From Nereocystis luetkeana (Eukaryota > Sar > Phaeophyceae > Laminariales > Laminariaceae), in assembly GCA_031213475.1 (NCBI GenBank), contig JARUPZ010000034.1, positions 1,942,501 to 2,006,500 on the forward strand: DNA of 64,000 bases. The letters are read 5' to 3'. A program made the translations under genes and the position numbers. Below the pieces are notes generated by a model. That model did not search any database, was not told the origin of the DNA, and was given only the letters and a program-made list of their open reading frames with translations. Below are positions 25,701-28,769 of the stretch, in pieces (the first letter of the stretch is position 1; each line of letters opens with the position of its first letter).

Positions 25701-28106
25701 TGGTTAAATATATAGGTTTTTATGTATACCACAGGTCCTATTAACTATGGTCCCCTGTGATACTATACTACAGTAATGACCCCTTCAATTTTGGTGCTGC
25801 AAGAATGATCCCAGTTTATTTTTTCGAGTGGGTTGTCCCCATAACCGCGGTTGCAGTTCTACAGTAGCTGAGTCAAGCCCCTATAGTACTGCGGCCCTGT
25901 TTTAAGGGACAAATCACTCAAATTATAATCTAGTTTGTCCCAAACAACCATGGTTGCGGTAACTAAAATGAGTTAATCCTCTCTTCTACTGCGGTCCCGC
26001 TTGGGCGACAAATCTTCTCAAATAAATTTCCACGTGCGGTAGTTTAGTTTGCCCCTCTTGTCCTCTGAAAGAGTTGAACCCCTCTCGGGTCTTGTAGAGG
26101 GAGACAGGCGGTAACTTCTTCGGCAGGGGTACGTAGCTCCTGAACTTGATGAGGCTGATAGCCTCTCACCAAACAACCGATTTTCGATTTCAACATGATA
26201 CTCTACGCCATGGGCCGTGGGTGCAACTCGTTTCGCAGGGGGGTACCCACTTTTAAAAGGACACCCGTTTTTACGATTTTTCGGGCGATTAAGACCAGGC
26301 AAATCGGCTTTTGTCACGAGGAAAAACAAACTGCTTGGAATTAGTGTAATATTTATGCAGTAAAAGGCACACGACCATTTTAGAGATAAACCCCCAAGTT
26401 TTTTGTGTTGGTCACCAGGTAGTTTTGGAATGGGTACCCCACTTTCAGCACGTAGTCACCCTTGTAAGATGGCACACGGGGTCCCACGATGTTGGGTACA
26501 TCCTCAGGTAACCATATGCACCGCTCGCCCTGATGGGACTAAGGAATAGCGACCGAAACGACTGCTACCCTCATATGGGACCCGGGTGTAGCGACCAATC
26601 ACCCGCATGGGAAACGTATGGTCAATACGACGTTAACTTTATGTAACCGCATCATAGCAACCATTCGCCCTTGTAGGGCCCAGGCATAGCGACCATTCAC
26701 CTTTTCAGGACCCAGATATAGCAACCAGTCACCCTTGTGGGACCCAGGTAGTGGGACCAACACTACTATCACCCTTATGGGACCCAAATATAGCAACCGA
26801 TCACCCTTATGTTACCGTATCATAGCGACCATTCACCCTGATGAGACCCAGGTATAGCGACCAATTACCCTTATGGGACCCAAATGTAGCAACCAATCAC
26901 CCTTGTGGGACCCAGGTATAGCGATCAATCACGCCTGTAGGACCCAGATATAGCAACCAATCACCCTCATATGATATAGGAGTCGTAGGAACGGTTCTTC
27001 GTCTCAAAAGGGATGCGTGGTCAATAATGGTCCAATGCGTGAGGCAAGCAACAAGTGAGAACCCCCCCCCCCCCCCCCCGCCCCTCCCCTGGTCTCTCTC
27101 TCTCGAGCGAAGGTCTGCGAATGCTCGTGGCGTGAGGCGCCGGTCAAGCCTCCCGTCGGCGTCCAAGCTTCCCCCTCTGGACGTCAGCTTCGGGGCGCAT
27201 CTGAGGGCGGTCCGCGCGCACCAGGAGACCACCCTCGCGGAGGGCAGCGCGGTGAAGGAGGGATGGGGTCAAGCGGCAGCACGGGTGCCTGGTAGCGCAT
27301 CGAGGTTGCCTGCTGCGTCTGGGGTGTCGATGTCCGGGATAACGATGTCTGACGTGGCGATGTATGGCGAATCGATGTCCAAGAGGCCGCCCGTTTCTGG
27401 GGTGCCGGCATCTGGTGTGTCTGTATCTAGGTTGCCTGTGTCTGACTTGTCCGGCCCGGGGGAGGTACCCACGCTGGAGGGTACAGCGCCGGAGGGGGGG
27501 TCCGTGCTGCCGCGAGACCCGGCGAGGGGCGATTCGATGGGAGAATCGCCTGCCCCGATCGAGAGGCTCACCGGCGCCTCCCGCCCTCTGTTCGTCGCGA
27601 TGGCCGACGCGGACTCTTCCCCAGGCGTCTCCCCATTCGACTCATGGTCCAAAGCTAGGGAAGCGCAAACGCCGACGCCAGCAAGCGCACGCGCAAGCGC
27701 GAGCGCGGGGGCGGGGGCGCGGGGGGGCACGGATGAGCAAAAATCACCCCCCGCCGCCGCCGCCGCCGCCGCCGCCGCGGTTACGCTTGAGAGCCAAAAC
27801 AGAGGTGTTGCGCTCGAGAGAAGAGCCTCCGACGTGGACAAATCTTGGGGTAGCAGGGGGGGGCAGAGTGGTGGGGGGGAGCAAGGGGAGGAGGCGTCGG
27901 CGTTAGCGGGCAAGGAACGTGCGAGCAAGTCCCCGTTCGCGGTTAAGTTTGCCTTGAGCAGCTCGGCTCTGTCGGGGTCGGGGGGAGGGGGGGGGGCAGG
28001 GGGCGGCGGTTCGGGGCCGGCGACGATGGGGCCCGGGACGATTGTGTGGGTGTCTCCGTACGGCGAGGGGGACGACGAGCCGTTTGTGCCTCAAGAGTCG
28101 GAATGA
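1..28106 (+). CDS. P4-type ATPase (phospholipid flippase), 5'-truncated by window edge, 23 exons
   Basis: P4-ATPases use ATP to move phospholipids from the outer to the cytosolic leaflet of eukaryotic membranes, usually with a CDC50 partner. Proposed exons: 3-125, 484-600, 1788-1886, 2984-3097, 4095-4171, 6248-6359, 6882-6995, 7971-8066, 8930-9130, 9572-9751, 10614-10768, 12177-12630, 14240-14402, 15596-15692, 16156-16250, 17976-18175, 18547-18705, 19078-19194, 19711-19814, 20813-20924, 23167-23433, 24394-24626, 27113-28106. All introns are GT-AG (15 of 22 donors begin GTG) and all joins keep phase, giving 4,383 nt with stop TGA at 28104. Counting from the window edge: phosphorylated Asp6 in [14 protein letters not shown] near 198, TGDK at 320-323, GDGAND at 652-657, then TM5-TM10. 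The first four TM helices and actuator domain lie upstream. The insert around residues 412-614 and the tail after about 963 are low-complexity and fit the family less well. Family assignment is certain; substrate and membrane location cannot be read. Confidence 0.95.
3..125 (+). CDS. P4-ATPase exon 1 of window: phosphorylation site
   Basis: Frame from position 3 reads [14 protein letters not shown] followed by [16 protein letters not shown]. This is the invariant P-type phosphorylation motif (Asp6) and the start of the P and N domains in the P4 form. It ends at a complete codon (GAG) before donor gtgata. The left end is cut by the window. Confidence 0.95.
126..483. repeat. Intron 1: CCGTTGGCCTCGCTT-type minisatellite
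   Basis: About a dozen degenerate units built on ACCGTTGGCCTCGCTT, with variable T-runs, occupy the intron from about 185 up to the acceptor cacccgttccag, which looks like a unit itself. Confidence 0.7.
484..600 (+). CDS. P4-ATPase exon 2
   Basis: Follows acceptor cccgttccag; 39 codons in phase 0, ending before gtgcgg. It has an acidic stretch and then [13 protein letters not shown], matching the F-N-F-Y-D-P region P4 enzymes carry shortly after the DKTGT segment. Confidence 0.85.
705..960. repeat. GATC-rich dispersed repeat, copy 1
   Basis: Segments such as CAGTTCATGATCTACATTTT, CTAGCTCATGTTGCCGGG and CATAACTTGTCCGAGG recur at 3270-3560, 10925-11560, 37250-37380, 38110-38250, 47690-47990 and 51935-52170. 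The element is about 250 bp with many GATC palindromes, and is not coding. Confidence 0.75.
1283..1740. repeat. Intron 2: CAGTAGACGCAGTAGGTACA minisatellite
   Basis: Short degenerate units (GTAGACGCA, GTAGGTACA, GTAGAAACA) recur across two blocks. It resembles the reverse complement of the CTACTGTTCTAC repeat at 12014-12176. Confidence 0.65.
1788..1886 (+). CDS. P4-ATPase exon 3
   Basis: 33 codons between acceptor ttcggacag and donor gtgaat. It encodes [17 protein letters not shown], the conserved P4 'F....LA.CHTV.PE' segment of the nucleotide-binding domain. Confidence 0.9.
1930..2200. repeat. Poly-G tracts with head of dispersed repeat (CATGCATGGCCGTAG family)
   Basis: Several G runs of 8-13 flank CTCATGCATATCATGCATGG and CCGTAGTAGTCGTATGA. 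The same head is found with longer bodies at 19375-19545, 22262-22445, 23440-23745, 24726-24915, 28606-28765, 40528-40700 and 43912-44045. Confidence 0.8.
2395..2983. repeat. Intron 3: TACCGACCG / TTACCGAACG minisatellite reaching the acceptor
   Basis: About 20 units of 16-18 bp on the pattern TTACCGAACGCGTCGC fill 2395-2765. They resume at 2948-2983, ending at the acceptor ggccgtcag of exon 4. Confidence 0.75.
2984..3097 (+). CDS. P4-ATPase exon 4: [11 protein letters not shown] motif
   Basis: 38 codons from acceptor ggccgtcag to donor gtgagt. It encodes [20 protein letters not shown], the P4 version (usually Y-Q-A-S-S-P-D-E-A-A-L-V) of the N-domain signature. Confidence 0.95.
3270..3560. 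repeat. GATC-rich dispersed repeat, copy 2
   Basis: Shares TTCCCACAGTTCATGA, TTCAGGGCAG, GCTCATGTTGCCGGG and TTTCCTGGGTTGGAT with the copy at 705-960. Ends in GATAGATAGATAGATC. Confidence 0.75.
3811..3910. repeat. GAT/GATGAC microsatellite
   Basis: Near-continuous GAT triplets with GAC interruptions inside intron 4. All frames through it are low-complexity, so it was not called as coding. Confidence 0.85.
3920..4016. mobile_element. Palindromic element family B (CAGTCCC..GGGACTG), copy 1
   Basis: Terminal inverted repeats TTAACCCTTTTAG...CTAAAAGGGTTAA with inner arms GTCCCGTTTTGGGGACAAA and a short AT-rich centre CTCAAATTATAAGTAG. Similar copies: 5009-5103, 21384-21478, 25838-25980, 42150-42243, 42440-42536, 52441-52537, 61471-61577; half copies near 25985, 41482 and 42245. 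Non-coding foldback/MITE. Confidence 0.85.
4095..4171 (+). CDS. P4-ATPase exon 5
   Basis: 25 codons plus two bases, from acceptor cgtccag to donor gtcagt. It ends [11 protein letters not shown]; the final split codon AG|C is completed by exon 6. This matches the P4 'Y..L..L.FNS.RKRMSV' segment. Confidence 0.9.
4208..4480. repeat. TTTCGGTCGG fold-back region in intron 5
   Basis: Repeated GTCGGTCGGTTTCGGT and CCGAAACCGA motifs in both orientations allow extensive self-pairing. No coding potential seen. Confidence 0.6.
4534..4757. mobile_element. Two adjacent palindromic MITEs (one divergent)
   Basis: 4534-4633 starts TTACGGGACACCGTAG and ends GGTCCTGATTACTCTG, a divergent relative. 4649-4757 is closer to the main ~107-bp family (AGGACCnnn...GGTCCTATTTACTATGG) and ends CCCGTAA. 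Confidence 0.7.
5009..5103. mobile_element. Palindromic element family B, copy 2
   Basis: Near-perfect palindrome: CCCGTTTTGGGGACAAAC, central CTTGGAGTTTGAGT, then GTTTGCCCCCAAAACGGG, with TTTTAG and CTAAAG flanks. Confidence 0.85.
5101..5402. mobile_element. ~300-bp element with internal telomere-like GGTTAG repeats, copy 1
   Basis: Ends are inverted: CAGTCTGGGAGAAGGGATCT and AGACCCCTTCTCCCAGATTG. The interior has GGTTAGGGTTAGGGTTAGAG and the shared block CCTTGATCCCAACAGGAACC. A second copy lies at 33243-33551. Confidence 0.8.
5414..5775. mobile_element. Element with AAGGAGCC ends
   Basis: The left end AAGGAGCCGGCC, the right end (reverse complement) AAGGAGCCCCGTCATT and the CTATCGTAG / TCTACGATAG blocks are inverted. 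The right end closely matches 54930-55012 in reverse complement; a further end lies at 59069-59150. About 360 bp, no coding capacity. Confidence 0.6.
6005..6166. repeat. Dispersed repeat head with two long poly-C tracts
   Basis: GATGCGTGGTCAATGGTC... is followed by about 18 C, then the reverse-complement head ACTACGGCCATGCATGAT, then about 18 C. It lies just upstream of exon 6. Confidence 0.8.
6248..6359 (+). CDS. P4-ATPase exon 6: RKRMSVVV and KGADT
   Basis: Acceptor ttggcag, donor gtaggg. After completing Ser it reads [20 protein letters not shown] and then [15 protein letters not shown](T/S) is the nucleotide-binding lysine motif of P4-ATPases. Confidence 0.95.
6423..6562. repeat. GGT-rich repeat in intron 6
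   Basis: GGTGTTGGTGGTGCTGGTGG-type sequence; two near-copies of TTCTGGTGGAGGTCGGTGG about 66 bp apart (6489 and 6541). All open frames across it are low-complexity. Confidence 0.8.
6882..6995 (+). CDS. P4-ATPase exon 7
   Basis: 38 codons between acceptor ttgccgcag and donor gtgaaa. It contains [20 protein letters not shown], the conserved 'H...FA.EGLRTL..A.K' element, then an acidic stretch ending EEWEE. Confidence 0.95.
7288..7970 (+). repeat. Tandem array of exon 8 acceptor-edge copies in intron 7
   Basis: Eight degenerate copies of (A)G|GCATACGACnCGGCCATCAA begin near 7291, 7373, 7463, 7547, 7630, 7710, 7795 and 7895, spaced about 80-100 bp. The true exon 8 start (7971) is the ninth. Each copy is preceded by AACGCCTTnACTTGACC(AG) and followed by a C-rich run. 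Some retain the AG acceptor. Confidence 0.9.
7971..8066 (+). CDS. P4-ATPase exon 8
   Basis: 32 codons from acceptor accgttgtag to donor gtgtgc, beginning [18 protein letters not shown]. This is the variable helical segment before the L-L-G-x-T-A-I-E-D-K-L motif. Its first ~30 bp plus the acceptor are repeated eight times in the preceding intron. Confidence 0.85.
8205..8625. repeat. ~84-bp tandem repeat with alternating unit types, intron 8
   Basis: Five units, each holding GTGTCATGCCTCATA, ATGACGCCCnCAAGGTATC and ACCCGGGTGAAAACCGTG. Units alternate between CTGACGTGTCAT...CAGTATGACG and CTAGCGTGTCAT...CAGAATGACG, i.e. a two-unit higher-order period of about 168 bp. Confidence 0.85.
8756..8811 (+). 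pseudogene. Truncated duplicate of exon 9 start
   Basis: After AATTAG, the frame reads [19 protein letters not shown], versus [19 protein letters not shown] in exon 9. Over the first 16 codons six differ. Four are third-position synonymous changes and two are conservative (G>S, K>R). The copy then loses similarity and meets no matching donor, so it cannot replace exon 9 as it stands. Confidence 0.8.
8930..9130 (+). CDS. P4-ATPase exon 9: [10 protein letters not shown] and TGDKEETA
   Basis: 67 codons between acceptor ggcattag and donor gtgcgt. It holds [19 protein letters not shown] and, further on, [23 protein letters not shown] is the invariant P-domain hinge motif. Confidence 0.97.
9135..9560. 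repeat. CTG/TTG-rich intron 9
   Basis: The intron between exons 9 and 10 is built from GTTGTTGCTG and CTGCTGCCGCC stretches with T-runs; a 28-bp block ending TTTTTTGTTTTT recurs (9260, 9298). No gene. Confidence 0.75.
9572..9751 (+). CDS. P4-ATPase exon 10: LIIDG segment
   Basis: 60 codons from acceptor tgtctccgca(g) to donor gtgagt. It contains [17 protein letters not shown], matching 'ALVIDG.SL...' of P4 enzymes. It ends SLHGPI; this end is copied twice in the following intron. Confidence 0.9.
9930..10175 (+). repeat. Two copies of exon 10 3' edge with donor, intron 10
   Basis: Copy 1 (about 9944-9986, donor GTGAGT at 9987) reads [14 protein letters not shown]; copy 2 (about 10122-10166, donor GTGGGT) reads [15 protein letters not shown]; the real exon end reads [14 protein letters not shown]. 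Upstream of both copies is CTAGATTnTTCsnGCrGG, so the repeated unit is longer than the exon piece. Confidence 0.85.
10183..10290. repeat. GATGGT/GGCGAT microsatellite
   Basis: Imperfect GGTGAT and GGCGAT units follow the second exon 10 edge copy. Not coding. Confidence 0.85.
10354..10470. mobile_element. Palindromic MITE family A copy
   Basis: Diverged copy: GTTACGGTGGGGCATACA..., AGTAAATAGGACC, TATATATTTACCTATTTT, GGTCCTATTAACTATAGTC, CCCCGT. Confidence 0.8.
10614..10768 (+). CDS. P4-ATPase exon 11 (non-conserved insert)
   Basis: 51 codons plus two bases after acceptor acgagcag, with donor gtactc. It is Ser/Gly/Arg-rich, with tandem [11 protein letters not shown] and STGEETPN. No family motif. 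Supported by phase: it ends in AG and exon 12 supplies G. An upstream start within the same open stretch is possible. Confidence 0.6.
10925..11560. repeat. GATC-rich dispersed repeats with a MITE between (intron 11)
   Basis: CCTCGAGCAGATCATGATCTG / CTCGCCTGCCG blocks occur at 10925-11110 and again at 11160-11250; a palindromic MITE fills 11284-11390; the third piece runs 11390-11560. No exon seen. Confidence 0.7.
11284..11390. mobile_element. Palindromic MITE family A copy
   Basis: TATTACGGGGGGCTATATTAAATAGGACC ... GGATCAAATATTG-type centre ... CTCCCCCGTAG (orientation as read: centre TTTTTACTAACAATATTTG). Confidence 0.85.
12014..12176. repeat. 12-bp CTACTGTTCTAC / CTACTGCTCCAC tandem repeat ending at acceptor
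   Basis: About 13 units alternate GTTCTACCTACT and GCTCCACCTACT; the last unit TACTGCGCACACAG is the exon 12 acceptor, so the repeat supplies the polypyrimidine tract. Confidence 0.9.
12177..12630 (+). CDS. P4-ATPase exon 12 (non-conserved insert)
   Basis: One base plus 151 codons from acceptor gcgcacacag to donor gtgtgt. It is disordered: Arg/Ser-rich, then Gly/Glu-rich, ending [11 protein letters not shown]. Both ends fit the phases of exons 11 and 13. It makes the loop before the GDGAND segment much longer than usual. The exon end is copied eight times in the next intron. Confidence 0.65.
12631..13990 (+). repeat. Array of exon 12 3'-edge copies with GGTATGGTGT spacers, intron 12
   Basis: The exon end GCGTTGACAGCAAAGGAGGC GTTACTGCAG|GTGTG recurs, degenerate, near 12695, 13089, 13223, 13306, 13521, 13731, 13819 and 13957. 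Four copies (13223, 13521, 13731, 13819) keep a CAG|GTG donor; the copy at 13223 reads [10 protein letters not shown] against [10 protein letters not shown]. Spacers are GT-rich TATGGTATGGTGTGG repeats. Confidence 0.92.
14240..14402 (+). CDS. P4-ATPase exon 13: GDGAND motif
   Basis: 54 codons plus one base; donor gtgggt. It encodes [20 protein letters not shown] and then [20 protein letters not shown], the Mg2+-binding hinge of P-type ATPases. The acceptor aacaaaaag is AG after a pyrimidine-rich run, but an earlier in-frame start cannot be excluded. Pro replaces the usual Ser or Gly after GANDV. Confidence 0.92.
14403..15595. other. Intron 13: no gene seen; CT-rich tract at 15325-15575
   Basis: Contains T- and C-rich sequence only. 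15325-15575 is an almost pure CCCTCCCTCC/TCTCC tract with a 22-C run, forming the polypyrimidine stretch before exon 14. 14990-15060 shares CAATCGAAGnAnnTATCACACACAGCTTGCAAA-like sequence with 56000-56045. Confidence 0.7.
15596..15692 (+). CDS. P4-ATPase exon 14
   Basis: Acceptor gaggcag after a long pyrimidine tract; donor gtacgt. It completes Gly and reads [20 protein letters not shown] then [10 protein letters not shown], matching 'GISG.EG.QA...SD....F..L..LLL.HGR' leading to TM5. Confidence 0.97.
15922..16031. mobile_element. Palindromic MITE family A copy
   Basis: Near-consensus: TTACGGGGGACCATAGTTAA ... TTAACTATGGTCCCCCGTAA, 27-bp inverted repeats around an AT-rich centre. Confidence 0.92.
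16156..16250 (+). CDS. P4-ATPase exon 15: TM5
   Basis: Begins with G completing Arg, then [20 protein letters not shown] and [12 protein letters not shown], a membrane helix. Acceptor gtttttgcag, donor gtaagt. It corresponds to the 'Y.R.......Y.FYKN' region of P4 enzymes. Confidence 0.95.
16285..16396. mobile_element. Palindromic MITE family A copy (diverged left end)
   Basis: Left end TATCACGAAGGACCATATTA is degenerate; right end CTATTTACTATGGTCCCCCG is intact. Confidence 0.85.
16655..16763. mobile_element. Palindromic MITE family A copy
   Basis: TA target duplication flanks TTACGGCGGGCCATAGCAAA ... TTACTATGGTCCCCCGTAA. Confidence 0.9.
16947..17042. mobile_element. Palindromic MITE family A copy with internal deletion
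   Basis: Left arm intact (TTACGGAGGACCATAG); the right arm lacks TATTAACTATGG and goes from AGGTCC to TCCCCCGTAA. Confidence 0.88.
17328..17430. mobile_element. Degenerate palindromic MITE family A copy
   Basis: Left arm TTACGGGGGACCATAGCAAA is clear; the right arm has decayed to GTGTCTATTATGGCCC. Confidence 0.75.
17472..17580. mobile_element. Palindromic MITE family A copy
   Basis: TA-flanked; arms TTACGGGGGACCATAGTTAA and TTACTATGGCCCCCCGTAA. Confidence 0.92.
17976..18175 (+). CDS. P4-ATPase exon 16: TM6 and lumenal loop
   Basis: Acceptor cgagagcag, donor gttgga. It encodes [34 protein letters not shown] and YPWLYRNG. This matches 'FSGQ..Y......YN...T..P....G..D.D......YP.LY..G'. Confidence 0.97.
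18200..18445. repeat. Poly-G tracts and (TTG)n in intron 16
   Basis: Long G runs (18207-18220, 18248-18272) and GGGGAGGGGTGGGGAGGGG, with the repeat piece CATTGACCACGCATCCCTTT between; then (TTG)8 at 18417-18442. Confidence 0.85.
18547..18705 (+). CDS. P4-ATPase exon 17: TM7-TM8
   Basis: 53 codons from acceptor ttgaacag to donor gtgaga. It reads [16 protein letters not shown], a Gly-rich loop, then [18 protein letters not shown] partial copy of its 3' end and donor occurs about 190 bp downstream. Confidence 0.93.
18889..18925 (+). repeat. Copy of exon 17 3' edge and donor, intron 17
   Basis: ATGAAATATCTTGTTCATGC GGAGCGTGAGAGAG resembles ATGAAGATACTGTTCGTGCA GAGGGTGAGAAAG at the exon 17 end (18683-18716), allowing small indels. 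Confidence 0.6.
19078..19194 (+). CDS. P4-ATPase exon 18: TM8-TM9
   Basis: 39 codons from acceptor gactgcag to donor gtgagc. [20 protein letters not shown] then [10 protein letters not shown]. Hydrophobic, in line with the late membrane helices. Confidence 0.92.
19375..19545 (-). repeat. Dispersed CATGCATGGCCGTAG repeat, minus orientation
   Basis: Full-length copy: TTCATGTGGCTCGCC, GCGCTTCGCGCTTGG hairpin, GCTCCGTCCCGG, ACTACGGCCATGCATGAT. Lies in intron 18. Confidence 0.85.
19711..19814 (+). CDS. P4-ATPase exon 19: TM10
   Basis: Acceptor ccggaacag, donor gtaggt. [20 protein letters not shown] then [10 protein letters not shown]. It matches 'LF..P.FW......L......D' at the last membrane helix. 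Confidence 0.93.
20147..20254. mobile_element. Palindromic MITE family A copy
   Basis: TTACGGGGGACCATAGTAAA ... CTATTTATATGGTCCTCCG. Confidence 0.9.
20709..20742. repeat. (CTG)n microsatellite
   Basis: About ten CAG/CTG triplets in intron 19 (AGCAGCTGCTGCTG...). Confidence 0.9.
20813..20924 (+). CDS. P4-ATPase exon 20: cytosolic tail
   Basis: Begins with G completing Trp, then [20 protein letters not shown] and ends SIQEVIQ before donor gtgaga. Juxtamembrane tail segment of P4 type. Confidence 0.85.
21268..21480. mobile_element. Family A MITE (21268-21377) followed by family B palindrome (21384-21478)
   Basis: Family A arms TTACGGGGGGCCATAGTAAA and TTACTATGGTCCCCCATAA; family B arms CAGTCCCGTTTTGAGGACAA and CCCCCAGAACGGGACTG. 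The two elements lie six bases apart. Confidence 0.88.
21855..22214. mobile_element. Three family A MITEs, one nested inside another
   Basis: 21855-21963 is complete. 21989-22060 is the left half of a second copy, whose right half (GTGTCAACCGTAGGTCC...) resumes at 22169-22214. Between them, 22061-22168 is a complete copy flanked by TA on both sides. Confidence 0.9.
22262..22445 (+). repeat. Dispersed CATGCATGGCCGTAG repeat
   Basis: Full-length: GTCATGCATGGGTGTAGTCG, GCCGGGACGGAGCGTGTCGG, CGACCAGGCAGACGTTGC, AAGCGCGAAGCGCC, GAGTCGCGTGAAGG. Confidence 0.85.
22709..22754. repeat. (CTG)n microsatellite
   Basis: About 14 uninterrupted CTG triplets in intron 20. Confidence 0.95.
23167..23433 (+). 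CDS. P4-ATPase exon 21: C-terminal tail
   Basis: 89 codons from acceptor aatacgtag to donor gtgggg, starting [20 protein letters not shown] and rich in Ser, Gly and Arg. No motif. Supported by phase 0 at both ends and a pyrimidine-rich acceptor. Confidence 0.75.
23440..23745 (+). repeat. Two tandem copies of dispersed CATGCATGGCCGTAG repeat
   Basis: First copy 23440-23634 is full-length; the second, 23640-23745, is truncated after CACCGACCATGTGG and runs into poly-G. Confidence 0.85.
24143..24228. mobile_element. Family A MITE with left internal deletion
   Basis: TTACGTGGAACCATGG joins directly to TAAAAATAGGTGAATATATA, then a normal right arm CCTGTTTACTATGGTCCCCC. Confidence 0.85.
24394..24626 (+). 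CDS. P4-ATPase exon 22: C-terminal tail
   Basis: 77 codons plus two bases from acceptor cgccctcag to donor gtgagc. It ends [20 protein letters not shown] then RNR. Read through, the frame would hit TGA at 24628; splicing at the strong GTGAGC donor avoids it, so both an early-stop and a spliced isoform are possible. Confidence 0.75.
24726..24915 (+). repeat. Dispersed CATGCATGGCCGTAG repeat with poly-G head
   Basis: Seventeen-G run, GTGTACTCGATAGGAGAG, then the full body ending GAGTCGCATGAAGG. Best-preserved copy of the window. Confidence 0.88.
25654..25763. mobile_element. Palindromic MITE family A copy
   Basis: TA-flanked; TTACGAGGGACCATAGTTAA ... TTAACTATGGTCCCCTGTGA. Confidence 0.9.
25838..26070. 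mobile_element. Family B palindrome and adjacent half copies
   Basis: GGCCCTGTTTTAAGGGACAA...TTTGTCCCAAACAACC forms a diverged copy; ACTGCGGTCCCGCTTGGGCG at 25988 starts a half copy. Confidence 0.65.
26410..26992. repeat. ~32-bp minisatellite in intron 22
   Basis: About 17 units of CACCCTTATGGGACCCAGGT ATAGCGACCAAT with substitutions. It fills the 3' part of the last intron of the ATPase gene. Confidence 0.9.
27113..28106 (+). CDS. P4-ATPase exon 23: long C-terminal tail and stop
   Basis: 331 codons including stop TGA at 28104-28106, after a strong poly-pyrimidine tract and acceptor gagcgaag. Its first base completes the CG left by exon 22. Composition is Ser/Gly/Ala/Pro-rich with repeated short runs ([11 protein letters not shown]) and an alanine run near 27750. 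The last residues are [18 protein letters not shown]. This is much longer than a normal P4 tail. If exon 22 is terminal, this would be a separate gene or non-coding. Confidence 0.6.
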
Positions 28107-28140
<34 letters not shown>

Positions 28141-28142
28141 CG
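28107..28142. repeat. (TCTG)n microsatellite directly after ATPase stop
   Basis: Eight to nine tandem TCTG units begin at the base after the stop codon, so they would lie at the start of the 3' UTR. Confidence 0.9.
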
Positions 28143-28605
28143 CAGTTTGTTTGCTATTGCCGTGTAAAATTCAGCGCGCAAGATAATATACTGTACTGTA
28201 CCACACATCCTCGTGGTCTCAAGCTCCGTTTATGTTTGTTTTCTCTCTTCGTCAACGCGGGGGGTGGGGGGACGGGACGTGTTGAAACATCGAAAGCGAT
28301 GCTCTGCCCCTGCGTCTCCATGGAATGATGATTTGGTCGAGATCCATGCGAAAAAGAAACATTTTTGTTTGGGTGTGTTGACCCCACTTCATTCGTAGAA
28401 GAACTAAACGGCTCGGAAGTTTGTCCCGGGGGGGTGCGTGCATACAGTAGTCGCTTTTTCCTTCGTGTTTCATGCGGTAGTGTTTGGAGACCCAAAGAGT
28501 CGGAGTGGCCTTGCCTGCCCGCGGTTTGCCATCAGCTGGTGGCTTTTAGTTGTCTCGTCTTGTCGTGTCTTTGCCCGTCTCGGAGAAGATACCACGTTTA
28601 CCCGC

Positions 28606-28765
28606 AGACACCTAACGGCGCTTCGCGCTTGGTGCAAGCAATGTCTGCCTGGTCGGTGAAAACCCGATATGCTCCGTCCCGGCATTGTAGGCATACGAGG
28701 GTCTATGGTCATACAACTACGGCCGTGCATGAGATCGAGTACACTCTCCTATCGAGTACACCCCC
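28606..28765 (-). repeat. Dispersed CATGCATGGCCGTAG repeat, minus orientation
   Basis: GGCGCTTCGCGCTTGG, CTGCCTGGTCGGTGAAAACC, CTACGGCCGTGCATGA, then 14 C. Lies about 500 bp downstream of the ATPase stop. Confidence 0.88.
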
Positions 28766-28769
28766 CCCC

